A DNA stretch of 14,888 bases from Cytophagales bacterium. Its GTDB lineage: Bacteria > Bacteroidota > Bacteroidia > Cytophagales > Cytophagaceae. The DNA lies in contig JANYCO010000376.1 of the NCBI GenBank assembly GCA_025360235.1, positions 1 to 14,888 on the forward strand. Direction: 5' to 3'. Position numbers and translations under genes: made by a program. Of the stretch, positions 1-6,641 are shown one piece after another (position 1 is the first letter of the stretch; each line of letters starts with the position of its first letter). The notes under the pieces were generated by a model. It saw only the letters and a program-made list of their open reading frames with translations, made no database searches and was not told where the DNA came from.

Positions 1-131
1 CCTTGCTAACGATCTTCGCGAATATTCATTCTGAAGATATTGTAAAGACAGCGGTGTTGGCATGTATTGGTGCAGTAGTCAGCTTTGCAATTTCATTCAT
101 CTTGAAATGGGTAACGAAGAAAGTTCGATGA
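1..131 (+). CDS. C-terminal end of an unidentified membrane-anchored protein (partial)
   Basis: An open frame enters from the left edge (first full codon at 3) and stops with TGA at 129-131, leaving 42 residues. The tail has a short hydrophilic part (residues around NIHSEDIVK), then one hydrophobic helix (TAVLACIGAVVSFAISFIL) and a basic end (KWVTKKVR). That is the pattern of a membrane helix with a positively charged cytoplasmic end. A strong intrinsic terminator starts 19 bases after the stop, which supports a real gene end on this strand. The family cannot be named from so little; a small membrane protein or a holin-like protein would fit equally well. The gene is convergent with the large minus-strand operon and probably unrelated to it. 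Confidence 0.6.
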   Translation, partial: LLTIFANIHSEDIVKTAVLACIGAVVSFAISFILKWVTKKVR

Positions 132-150
132 ACTTTCAAACTAGAATAAT

Positions 151-184
151 AGAGGGCTTCCGAGAGGAGGCCTTCTTTGTTTTT
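151..184 (+). terminator. Intrinsic terminator of the left-edge gene
   Basis: An 11-bp stem pairs 151-161 (AGAGGGCTTCC) with 166-176 (GGAGGCCTTCT), including two G-U pairs. It closes on a GAGA tetraloop and is followed by a T-rich tail to 184. Position, strand and shape all fit a Rho-independent terminator for the gene ending at 131. Confidence 0.85.
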
Positions 185-282
185 AGGCTGTCCAAGAATC
201 ACCTCCCACATATACTTCAAAAGAGAAAACGAAAAAACAGAAAAAAAGAAAAGAGAAAGCTTTCTTCACAGGTTGGCGTGGA

Positions 283-358
283 GGTAAAGCAAGGAGGAAC
301 GGAATAAATGAAGGAATGTGTGAGGGCATGTGTTTATGCCGTAGTTCCTTGCTTTACC
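283..358. repeat. Large inverted repeat / hairpin
   Basis: The left arm 283-302 and right arm 339-358 pair over 13 perfect bases (GGTAAAGCAAGGA with TCCTTGCTTTACC), then continue with mismatches and a further 4 paired bases, around a loop of 36 bases. A purine-rich run (about 219-260) with the short palindrome AGAAAGCTTTCT (254-265) lies to its left. The hairpin is not followed directly by a T-tract on either strand, so it is not a classical terminator. It could be a remnant of a small mobile repeat, a structured RNA or a processing site. Confidence 0.7.
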
Positions 359-367
359 AGACGTGGT

Positions 368-408
368 GGCAAAAGCGGAGCCAGCCTATATTTGCTGCCT
401 CTTTTTTT
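368..408 (+). terminator. Possible weak plus-strand terminator
   Basis: GGCA/TGCC, extended by AAA/TTT with a 2-base bulge, can pair between 368-374 and 391-399. A run of seven T follows at 402-408. The stem is imperfect and no clear plus-strand gene lies just upstream, so this is only a possibility; the T-run could be chance in an AT-rich spacer. Confidence 0.3.
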
Positions 409-535
409 ATTATATCAAGATGGATGTTGCAATCCTGAATTGATAAATAATATGCTGTCAAACGAATATCATTTCGTAAGTGTTTTAAAATTCATTCCTG
501 TCCAGAATAATAATGAATACAATATTGAGATAAAC

Positions 536-561
536 AAAAAAAGCCCCCTAAAAAGGGAGCT
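536..561 (-). terminator. Intrinsic terminator on the minus strand
   Basis: Read on the minus strand, AGCTCCC (561-555) pairs with GGGGGCT (548-542) with one G-U pair around a six-base T-rich loop, and is followed by a run of seven T (542-536). This is a good Rho-independent terminator. It is the first one seen downstream of the operon, about 1.1 kb beyond the last stop codon at 1662. It therefore either ends a very long 3' untranslated region or ends a separate small RNA made between the two points. Confidence 0.75.
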
Positions 562-690
562 CTGAAATGGAACACTCAAGCCAAAAGAACCTGAGGCAAA
601 CCTCCCTAACGCTGGAAGGCAACACAGAAAACATAAAGGGCTTAACCCCAAAGCGAACGCCAACCGATAGCCACCAGCCACCGAGATTGA
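536..690 (-). ncRNA. Candidate structured small RNA ending at the 536-561 terminator
   Basis: On the minus strand, successive short hairpins lead into the terminator. GGG/CCC lies around 638-649; CCTTCC/GGGAGG is at 619-614 and 606-601 (7-base loop); CTCAGG/CTTGAG is at 595-590 and 580-575 (9-base loop); then comes the terminator stem. The spacing is regular and no convincing protein is encoded. The 5' end is unknown and could reach into the 723-868 inverted repeat. I do not recognise a known RNA family, and short GC stems can arise by chance, so this is a prediction from structure only. Confidence 0.35.
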
Positions 691-722
691 CTTGAAGAAA
701 ATATTTAAACATAATACTCACT

Positions 723-868
723 CACGGGATCGGATAGAAAGATGCAAGGGCTGTGAAGAAAAAATACTACCTGGCGGAAGAAGCGAGGCACGAGCGACTG
801 ACAGAAGGTGGAGATTTTTTTGAAGCAGGCGTAGCGAACCCTTGAAGCTTTCTATTCCGCACGCCCGT
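723..868. repeat. Nested inverted repeat of about 145 bp
   Basis: The outer arms are 731-750 (CGGATAGAAAGATGCAAGGG) and 839-859. The right arm's reverse complement differs by one extra A and a three-base block. The pairing extends outward with ACGGG (about 724-728) against CCCGT (about 864-868). An inner pair of arms (759-772 and 806-820) brings an A-run and ACCT against AGGT and a T-run. The whole stretch could fold into one long hairpin. No open frame or transposase accompanies it. A small non-autonomous (MITE-like) element, a dispersed genomic repeat or a structured RNA are all possible. Confidence 0.65.
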
Positions 869-1113
869 AACTTTGTGTTGTGTTTAGATATGAATTATTA
901 TCTATAACCATTTCTAATCGATGCAGTGTGTCAGAAGAGCGATGGCTACTTTATAATCTTGCGAGCCGCCTAAGGCGAACGAAGAGAAACGGAGTGAGTC
1001 CGCGAGCAGGAGGTAGGGTGAGAGCAGAGAAAGCTGACGAAGGAAGCGTCTGCGAACCATGTAGGTAGGCCGCGCGTAAGTATGTGCGTGGTTAAAGGCC
1101 GGACTACACAAGG

Positions 1114-1207
1114 GCTGGCGTGATCTTTTGCTTTTGTGCGGTTGGTTGTTGAAAGGAGTCGGATTGAGTGTCGGCCAACAATGCGAGGATGCAAAAGGCA
1201 TGACAGC
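1114..1207. repeat. Hairpin unit 1 of the G-rich block
   Basis: GCTGGCGTGATCTTTTGC (1114-1131) pairs imperfectly with GCAAAAGGCATGACAGC (1191-1207). A nested GTTGG/CCAAC pair (1141-1145 with 1174-1178) lies inside. The same two words occur in the opposite order in the unit at 1500-1617. Confidence 0.55.
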
Positions 1208-1340
1208 CCGCAGCCCGAACGACAAGCGCAGGCGAGCACAACAAGGGCAGCCGATGGACTGCAGCTTGCTGAGGGAATGAGGACTGAATGTAACGGAATG
1301 GAGAGTAATGAGCCTTGCGTAGGCTGTGACTGAGGCTCGT

Positions 1341-1380
1341 GGTTGCTTGAGCAATGGGATGTGTGCTGGTTGAAGCAACC
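1341..1380. repeat. Central hairpin of the G-rich block
   Basis: GGTTGCTT (1341-1348) and AAGCAACC (1373-1380) are perfect 8-base inverted arms around 24 bases. The hairpin lies near the midpoint between the two larger hairpin units. Confidence 0.5.
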
Positions 1381-1499
1381 CGAACGATGGAGCTTGTGGG
1401 CAGATCAGCGAATGGAACGCAATGAAGTGTAATGAAGGACGATTGAACGAAGCGGGATGCAGGACAAGGAAGGCTGCCGTGACGAATGACGAAGCCAAA

Positions 1500-1617
1500 G
1501 CAAAAGGCATGACAGCATGTAGCGTAGCGAAACCTTTAGGCGAACAGTTGGTGCTGCTTGAGGGTAGGATGTGGCATGGCAGCAGCACGGACTGTGAGTG
1601 CTGGCGTGATCTATTGC
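1500..1617. repeat. Hairpin unit 2 of the G-rich block, with a strong nested stem
   Basis: The outer arms are GCAAAAGGCATGACAGC (1500-1516) and GCTGGCGTGATCTATTGC (1600-1617). Nested inside, 1544-1558 pairs with 1581-1595 over 15 positions with a single mismatch (one G-U pair), around 22 bases. The outer words are those of unit 1 in swapped order, so the two units look like oppositely oriented copies of one hairpin-forming repeat whose inner parts have diverged. Confidence 0.6.
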
Positions 1618-1661
1618 GGCAAGGAATAAGGAACTCCTTTTAACCTGCGGTGGGAAATGAT

Positions 1662-3128
1662 TTATAGGTGGATCTTAAAAACTCGAACAACTCTTGTCCA
1701 GCTCCCTTGCCACTCACCCGTTTTATTATCAACAGAGTTGATCTTTGCAAATTCCTTTTTCTTAGAGAAGTAGTTAACAAAAGCATCTACGCGACTGGTT
1801 CGGGTATCATTAATATATGGACTTACACAGATGAAATAATTCTCACCAGGGAAATTGGATTCAACTAATAGCAATAAAGTAGTTAATGAAAATACGTCAA
1901 TATCCAGAATGTTTGAAAATAGATGAATATGTGTTTGGGTTTTATTTTTAACAAAATCTTTATTTACAAGTGCATCCAAATCTTTATTAATTGTATGTAT
2001 GTCAGCTATCGGATTAAAATTTCTAATGTGTAATGAAGCTCTTTTTAAAGCTATTTCTGAAGGCTCTATCAAAGTAAAATTCTTAATCTTTTGCTTAGAG
2101 CCGACTTGATTCAGAAAATCAAAATATGTCATTGAGGCCATTGCCTGTCCACAGCCCCAATCGATGATATTGGTTTCTTGGCTGAAGAACGGCTTGGGTA
2201 TCGTTTTGAATGCTCCCATGAGCTTTTCATAGTGCATATTTCCATAGCTATTCATATAAGCGTACAGTTGATTTTCATCGGTTAATATTGCTACGCCTCT
2301 ACCTAAAGAATTAAAAATTGAATCTGACTTTATCAGTTGGTATTTGCTGACCGAAATTTGCCTAACAGCTTTGAAGCTATTTGCCCCTAGGGCTAATAAA
2401 TCACAATACTCTGTGCCTCTTTCGATCAAAAATTCTTTTTTATAAGGGGGCCTGATTATATCCCGCCTAAGGAAGCTGTCAAGAAGTGAATGTATCCCAC
2501 TATAAGTTGCTGTGAAACTTCTAGAGTCAAAACTTAAAATATCGGTGATTAATTCGCTATGTAAAAATGAAAACTCAAAATCAGAAAGGCTTTTATTCAT
2601 TTTGGCCTTTAACTCTTCTACCTTGCTAATATTAAACTCACCGAAGTCATGAATTACTTGCGCATAGTAATTCACCATTGTCATTAGAACTTTATCCGTG
2701 TTGTCTTCTTCTGTTTCTGCTGAAAGTTGCAAATGATTGTAAATCGTTTCGTATCTACTTACATAGTCATCAGCCGTTGTAACGCCAATCAAATAAAGAG
2801 AAGCAGCTTTTAATCTTTCGCCTATGTTATAATTCTCATTTTTTAAATGTTCATACAAGTACCTAAATGGAGCCAATAGCCCGAGTTCTTCACTAATATC
2901 CAACAGCAAGGAAACGAAAGCAAGACTTGTTTTATCATCAATGTCGAGTTGAAGAATAACATTCCTGTTTAGTTGAATATATCTATTCAACTTATCTCTG
3001 GATGCTACTAAGTCAGCATGTTTTTGGTGAGTGAAAAAGTCATAGACCTGCTCAAAATTATCTGAAAGGTAATTTTGTAGGGAGTCAACATCAGTGGATG
3101 CGTTTTGTAAATCCTCAACTACTATCAT
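1662..3128 (-). CDS. Protein with C-terminal class I SAM-dependent methyltransferase domain
   Basis: 488 residues, last gene of the operon. The first 300 or so residues are largely helical and not recognised. The C-terminal third carries a Rossmann-fold methyltransferase signature: IIDWGCGQAMAS at 321-332 (motif I, with the third glycine of the usual GxGxG replaced by A329), an acidic strand end in FTLIEPSE (E355, expected ribose contact), and THIHLFSNILDID at 399-411 in the motif IV region. It lacks the NPPY/DPPY motif of N6-adenine or N4-cytosine DNA methylases and the PC motif of C5 methylases, so a cognate restriction-modification methylase is unlikely. An RNA, protein or small-molecule target is possible. 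The start lies 6 bases after the stop of the 581-aa gene (TAA, 6 bases, ATG), implying co-translation. The substrate is unknown. Confidence 0.85.
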   Translation of the reverse strand: MIVVEDLQNASTDVDSLQNYLSDNFEQVYDFFTHQKHADLVASRDKLNRYIQLNRNVILQLDIDDKTSLAFVSLLLDISEELGLLAPFRYLYEHLKNENYNIGERLKAASLYLIGVTTADDYVSRYETIYNHLQLSAETEEDNTDKVLMTMVNYYAQVIHDFGEFNISKVEELKAKMNKSLSDFEFSFLHSELITDILSFDSRSFTATYSGIHSLLDSFLRRDIIRPPYKKEFLIERGTEYCDLLALGANSFKAVRQISVSKYQLIKSDSIFNSLGRGVAILTDENQLYAYMNSYGNMHYEKLMGAFKTIPKPFFSQETNIIDWGCGQAMASMTYFDFLNQVGSKQKIKNFTLIEPSEIALKRASLHIRNFNPIADIHTINKDLDALVNKDFVKNKTQTHIHLFSNILDIDVFSLTTLLLLVESNFPGENYFICVSPYINDTRTSRVDAFVNYFSKKKEFAKINSVDNKTGEWQGSWTRVVRVFKIHL

Positions 3129-3134
3129 TATAAA

Positions 3135-4880
3135 TTAGAGAAGAGTTGGTGGGATACTACTAATAAGCTTAATTAGATCCTCTTTATTAACAATTTTCGT
3201 ATAGTTCTTTAATTTTTTTTCTTTCGCTACTTTTTTCAATTCCGAAAGACTCATTGATTCATAATCTATAGAAGCTTCGCTAACGGATCCCGTTACCGTA
3301 TTTACAAGCTCGCTGTTATCATTTAGAGGCTCCTTTTCTCCGGTGATATAAACTGTCTGTAATATTTTTTCAGAAGCAGGCACGCCCTTACCTTCATTTT
3401 TAAGCTTTTGGTTTTCTTCTTTAAGAGCTAAAATTTCTTGCCGTAGTTTTTCAATCTCGTGCTTATGTGAATTAGTAGCTTCAATTTTCAATGCATTGTA
3501 ATTCGCCTCACATTCGCTTTCGATTTTTCTTTGAAGAGCTTCAGCAGAATTAGTTAATGAGCTAAGCAGTTCCTTTTTATAATAAAGAATAGCATCTTTC
3601 TCATCACTCTTAGCAAATGGTGGGAGCCATTTACTAATTGATTTAACTATTGTTGAATAAATTCCTGTTGAATAGTCTTCCAAAAAAATCTCCAATGGAG
3701 TTTGTTTTTTTTTTGCAATAACTGTTGTGTCTAAGATTTGATATGTTTCGTAGCCTTTAACACTATCTGATTTTATGCTTGACGGACACCATCTATCAAT
3801 ATAATTAAATGAATAGTTTTCCCTTGTTGCGTGAAAAGCAAATTGAAATATTGTTTCAATGATGTAGTAGTCTAACTTGTTATCTAAAGTGAACTTTACA
3901 TTACTATCCTTCGCAGCATCCTTGTATTTGTTACGCAATTTTGAGTAGCCGTTATTTAGACCAAATAGTATAGAAACATCTTCTACTTTCTCAGCAGCGA
4001 TCGTGCCATTTGTTAGGTCTGTAACTAAATTATCCGTGCTTTTATTCTTTCGATCACCATAAGTTGCTAAAATCGCAAGTTCGTACAAATGAGAACTGGG
4101 ATTGATGGAGTCTATTTTTAATAGTCCCAATCTTTTCTCAACTCTTTCACCTTCATTAGCTGCTAAATTTTCAATGTCCTGTGGTTCTAAATTTTGATAA
4201 ATATATTGTAACCACTTTGTCCATTCGCTTTCATGTTTAAAAAATAGACCAGTGTATTTACTGCTAAACTTTAATCCATTTTCTTTTGCAGCACTATTTG
4301 TTTGTTCCTCAATTAGCTTATTAAAATAAGATAAAGTAGCAAAATAATTTTGTGAATAGTTCATGAAGGATTTTCCGCCTAAACGCATAAAAGCAAAGCC
4401 CCCAAGAATAATATCAAATCTTTTTATTTTATCAGATATATCAATTGCGGAATTGTTCTGATTGCCAGCCCTCAGTTCATCTACAGAAATAAATTCGATA
4501 TTTTTATTGTCCTCAATGGAAACAAGCCATTCTGGAACGAATGCAGCTCCACTATTTATGTTCCAGATTGTTGTTTCTTTTTGCTTTGCATCCAAAAAGC
4601 AAATCGATCTGACTCGTGAAATGGGAATAGGGGTAATGCAAAAGAAGAAATGCTCTGAAACACGATTTAGCACTTTAACCTCTGTGTCGGTTAAAATAAC
4701 TTCAAGAGTACAATCCGAGTTTTTTACCCATTTGCGTTCTGAGACAAGAATTGAGTCACCTACTGTGTTTTGAATATCTTCCGGTTTATTAGAAAAATAT
4801 TTTGCGGGTAGAATTATGGCCTTGCTGAAGTAGTGAGCAAGACTGCCTGAATTTATTGGTATGTAGAATGATTTTTCCAT
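3135..4880 (-). CDS. Coiled-coil protein with SAP/Rho-N-like C-terminus, function unknown
   Basis: 581 residues. The N-terminal part (1-190) looks globular, with strand-rich stretches such as CTLEVILTDTEVKVL (57-71) and PIPISRVRSICF (84-95). I do not recognise its family. The middle (about 200-420) is helical. A charged heptad-like region (about 430-497, e.g. EIEKLRQEILALKEENQKL) is a probable coiled coil. After a polar linker the C-terminus (about 540-574; SLSELKKVAKEKKLKNY then EDLIKLI) has the L-x2-LK-x2-A-x5-L helix pattern and trailing LI helix of SAP or Rho-N-type nucleic-acid-binding domains. The ATG overlaps the helicase stop as TAATG (4882-4878), so the two genes are translationally coupled. 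A scaffold joining nucleic acid, helicase and methyltransferase is a reasonable inference, not shown. Confidence 0.85.
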   Translation of the reverse strand: MEKSFYIPINSGSLAHYFSKAIILPAKYFSNKPEDIQNTVGDSILVSERKWVKNSDCTLEVILTDTEVKVLNRVSEHFFFCITPIPISRVRSICFLDAKQKETTIWNINSGAAFVPEWLVSIEDNKNIEFISVDELRAGNQNNSAIDISDKIKRFDIILGGFAFMRLGGKSFMNYSQNYFATLSYFNKLIEEQTNSAAKENGLKFSSKYTGLFFKHESEWTKWLQYIYQNLEPQDIENLAANEGERVEKRLGLLKIDSINPSSHLYELAILATYGDRKNKSTDNLVTDLTNGTIAAEKVEDVSILFGLNNGYSKLRNKYKDAAKDSNVKFTLDNKLDYYIIETIFQFAFHATRENYSFNYIDRWCPSSIKSDSVKGYETYQILDTTVIAKKKQTPLEIFLEDYSTGIYSTIVKSISKWLPPFAKSDEKDAILYYKKELLSSLTNSAEALQRKIESECEANYNALKIEATNSHKHEIEKLRQEILALKEENQKLKNEGKGVPASEKILQTVYITGEKEPLNDNSELVNTVTGSVSEASIDYESMSLSELKKVAKEKKLKNYTKIVNKEDLIKLISSIPPTLL

Positions 4881-5914
4881 TATAGTATTTCTTTACTGTA
4901 AGTTAGTTTTTGTTGTTCTGATCGTTCAAGAAAATCAGGAGTAGAGCTACTGATTAAATAAAAATTCCGTTTTGCTCTGGTAATTGCCACGTAATAATCA
5001 TTTTCATCGATTACTCTTAGTCGAGCAATATTATTAAGCATACTTTGAAATTCAGGGATAATTACAGTGTCAAACTCTGTCCCTTTAGAAGATTTAAAGG
5101 TTGTGACGTGAACGTTATCGATTTCACCTAAACCTCCATCGTCTGATTTAAAACTGGAACATTGAATACCCGCATGTCTAATTATGTTTGTAAAGGTATC
5201 TACATCATCTTGCAATGGAACTAATATTCCAATATTGTGAGTTAAGGACTTGAATTGATTGATAATATCTATGATTGCCTTTGTCTGTTTTGCTCCATTA
5301 TTGTTTGATATAAGCAATATTGGTTTGTTGCCTCTTCTGCCTTCCTGCAACAAGTTATTCAATGTGGTTTGGGGAATTAATTTTTGTGGAAACAAGGCCT
5401 TCACAAATAACATTATCTCGTAGGAGTTTCTAAAATTTTCATCAAGTACATGGCTTCTATTGTTTGGGAAAATTGCTGCTAATTGTTGCTGAGTTGTTGC
5501 TCTTTGTTTGAAAACTATTTGTTGGTCGTCTGCCCCATAGGAAACAACGCTTGAATAATTTTGGATAGTTGTATATCTAGCTGCCTCAACGTCCTGTGCC
5601 TCATCAACTATTATCTCATCGTATGTCCGAGCATTATGCGTTGTCCACCAATAGGTTCTATCAACTGCATTGCCAGCGTTTTTATTTTCTGATCTTGCGG
5701 ATGCAGCTAAATAGGTTTCTAGAGTTTTTGTATAGGTTAATAGCAAACTCCTTTTACTGCCAGTGCCATAATTCCTTACATGTCGCCATAATGAAACAAC
5801 GCTCTTACCCGTTCCTGGTCCACCGGAGATAGCGATAGCTTTTGGTTCGTTCAGTGCAGCCTGTTGTCCTATCGTTAAATCTGTAATTGCAGGTAGTTTG
5901 AAGAAGTATGCCAT
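4880..5914 (-). CDS. Compact UvrD/Rep-like superfamily 1 helicase
   Basis: 344 residues with nearly the full SF1 motif set: Q-motif-like LTIGQQAAL (Gln17 or Gln18), Walker A GGPGTGKS (31-38), motif Ia around LLLTYTKTL, Walker B DEAQD (104-108), motif III GADDQQ (127-132), motif IV DENFRNS (158-164), motif V VTTFKSSKGTEFDTVIIP (270-287) and motif VI YYVAITRAKR (307-316). UvrD and Rep are about twice as long. Here only some 65 residues separate Walker A from Walker B, so the 1B and 2B subdomains are missing or minimal. No nuclease domain is present. It should be an ATP-driven DNA or RNA translocase or remodeller. The gene starts 59 bases after alkB, the widest gap in the operon, and its stop overlaps the next ATG (TAATG). 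It forms a coupled trio with the two genes downstream. Confidence 0.92.
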   Translation of the reverse strand: MAYFFKLPAITDLTIGQQAALNEPKAIAISGGPGTGKSVVSLWRHVRNYGTGSKRSLLLTYTKTLETYLAASARSENKNAGNAVDRTYWWTTHNARTYDEIIVDEAQDVEAARYTTIQNYSSVVSYGADDQQIVFKQRATTQQQLAAIFPNNRSHVLDENFRNSYEIMLFVKALFPQKLIPQTTLNNLLQEGRRGNKPILLISNNNGAKQTKAIIDIINQFKSLTHNIGILVPLQDDVDTFTNIIRHAGIQCSSFKSDDGGLGEIDNVHVTTFKSSKGTEFDTVIIPEFQSMLNNIARLRVIDENDYYVAITRAKRNFYLISSSTPDFLERSEQQKLTYSKEIL

Positions 5915-5973
5915 ACCTATTTATAGTTAGTTATATTTTATCACTAGGTTGATACATTGCGATCCACAGATTT

Positions 5974-6597
5974 TTATTTAATCACTCGGAATGTAAGGTT
6001 AATTCTTTCACCCACTGGTTTGCTTGTTTTTGGAACTTGATGCTGCCAAAAATGCTGCAGCTCGCCCTGCATGATTAAAAGACTACCATGTGTCAGTTCA
6101 ATCTCTAATTTTTCTTTTGTTTTGGTATGGCGGAGTTGAAAGTTTCTCGTAGCGCCAAAATTAACAGAGGCTATTATTGGATTTTGACCCAACTCTTTTT
6201 CTGCATCAGTATGCCATGAAATAGAGTCATTTCCATTTCTGTAGAAATTAAGTAGTACACTATTAAAAACAGTCTTTGATGGTTGTTCAATTCGTTGTTT
6301 TATAGTTAGAATCTCTGGAGACCAAGAATGGGGTTGTAAAGTTATGCCTGAAAATGAATACGGTTTGTCGTTATCGCCATACCATGATGTTAACCTTGGG
6401 AAGTCAATTTTCTTTCCGTACATATTCATTGATTCCTGTCTCCATTTCGTATTCTCGCGTAACTCTTTTAGAAAGCGGTCGCTATCAGTCTTAGAAAAGA
6501 AGTTTGGCTGAAAGATATACTCACCATTTTGAATTATGGTTATGCCTCCGGATGGCTTTTGCGGTAGTTCGGTTCCAAATAGATCTGTCTGACTCAT
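5974..6597 (-). CDS. alkB: AlkB-family Fe(II)/2-oxoglutarate-dependent dioxygenase
   Basis: 207 residues, the usual size. AlkB enzymes oxidatively remove alkyl groups (1-methyladenine, 3-methylcytosine) from DNA or RNA. The double-stranded beta-helix core is complete: SWHTD gives the iron ligands H129 and D131, the distal ligand is H186 in HFWQHQVPK, and ERINLTFR supplies R198 and R204 for 2-oxoglutarate and substrate binding. The motif spacing and the NLTFR ending resemble the ALKBH2/ALKBH3-like subgroup more than E. coli AlkB. The start (MSQTDLFG) is the first ATG after the pAgo stop, 44 bases away, with no Shine-Dalgarno sequence. The gene could be a general repair gene, but its place between a pAgo and a helicase suggests a part in defence or self-protection; that is inference. 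Confidence 0.93.
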   Translation of the reverse strand: MSQTDLFGTELPQKPSGGITIIQNGEYIFQPNFFSKTDSDRFLKELRENTKWRQESMNMYGKKIDFPRLTSWYGDNDKPYSFSGITLQPHSWSPEILTIKQRIEQPSKTVFNSVLLNFYRNGNDSISWHTDAEKELGQNPIIASVNFGATRNFQLRHTKTKEKLEIELTHGSLLIMQGELQHFWQHQVPKTSKPVGERINLTFRVIK

Positions 6598-6641
6598 TGT
6601 AAACTAGATGTTAGTATTAAATTTATATTTTAAGAAAAAAT

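Larger units (their letters stand above)
960..1640. repeat. G-rich, gene-less block with dispersed hairpin repeats
   Basis: This stretch is much richer in G+C than the operon (about 63 % by hand count over 961-1020, against roughly one third in the genes). On the plus strand G clearly exceeds C and T is scarce. Degenerate short words such as GAACGAAG, GCGTAGCGAA and GGAATGGA recur. A 17-base word is repeated exactly (1191-1207 and 1500-1516), and an 18-base word is repeated with one difference (1114-1131 and 1600-1617). The two words are near reverse complements of each other. No recognisable protein is encoded. The block separates the operon's last gene from the terminator at 536-561. Confidence 0.6.

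Noticed and set aside
62..307. Plus-strand open frame of 81 codons
   Set aside because: It overlaps the better-supported C-terminal frame ending at 131 and reads through the terminator at 151-184. Its basic tail comes from the purine run.
308..565. Plus-strand open frame of 85 codons
   Set aside because: It crosses the large hairpin, a T-run and the minus-strand terminator. The predicted peptide has no recognisable pattern.
469..681. Minus-strand open frame of 70 codons with a hydrophobic stretch
   Set aside because: It reads straight through the hairpin series and the intrinsic terminator. The structured-RNA reading explains the sequence better.
914..1588. Open frame of 224 codons on the minus strand in the G-rich block
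   Set aside because: It is rich in Ser, Pro, Leu, His and Arg without domain-like pattern, runs through the hairpin repeats, and other frames in the block are also open. The openness comes from the base composition, not from coding.
960..1640. CRISPR array or tandem repeat in the G-rich block
   Set aside because: The repeated words are few, at irregular distances and in both orientations. There is no regular repeat-spacer pattern and no cas gene.
1662..3128. Reading the 488-aa protein as a DNA methylase of a second restriction system
   Set aside because: No NPPY/DPPY or PC motif is present and there is no neighbouring restriction endonuclease other than HsdR, which belongs to hsdM/hsdS.
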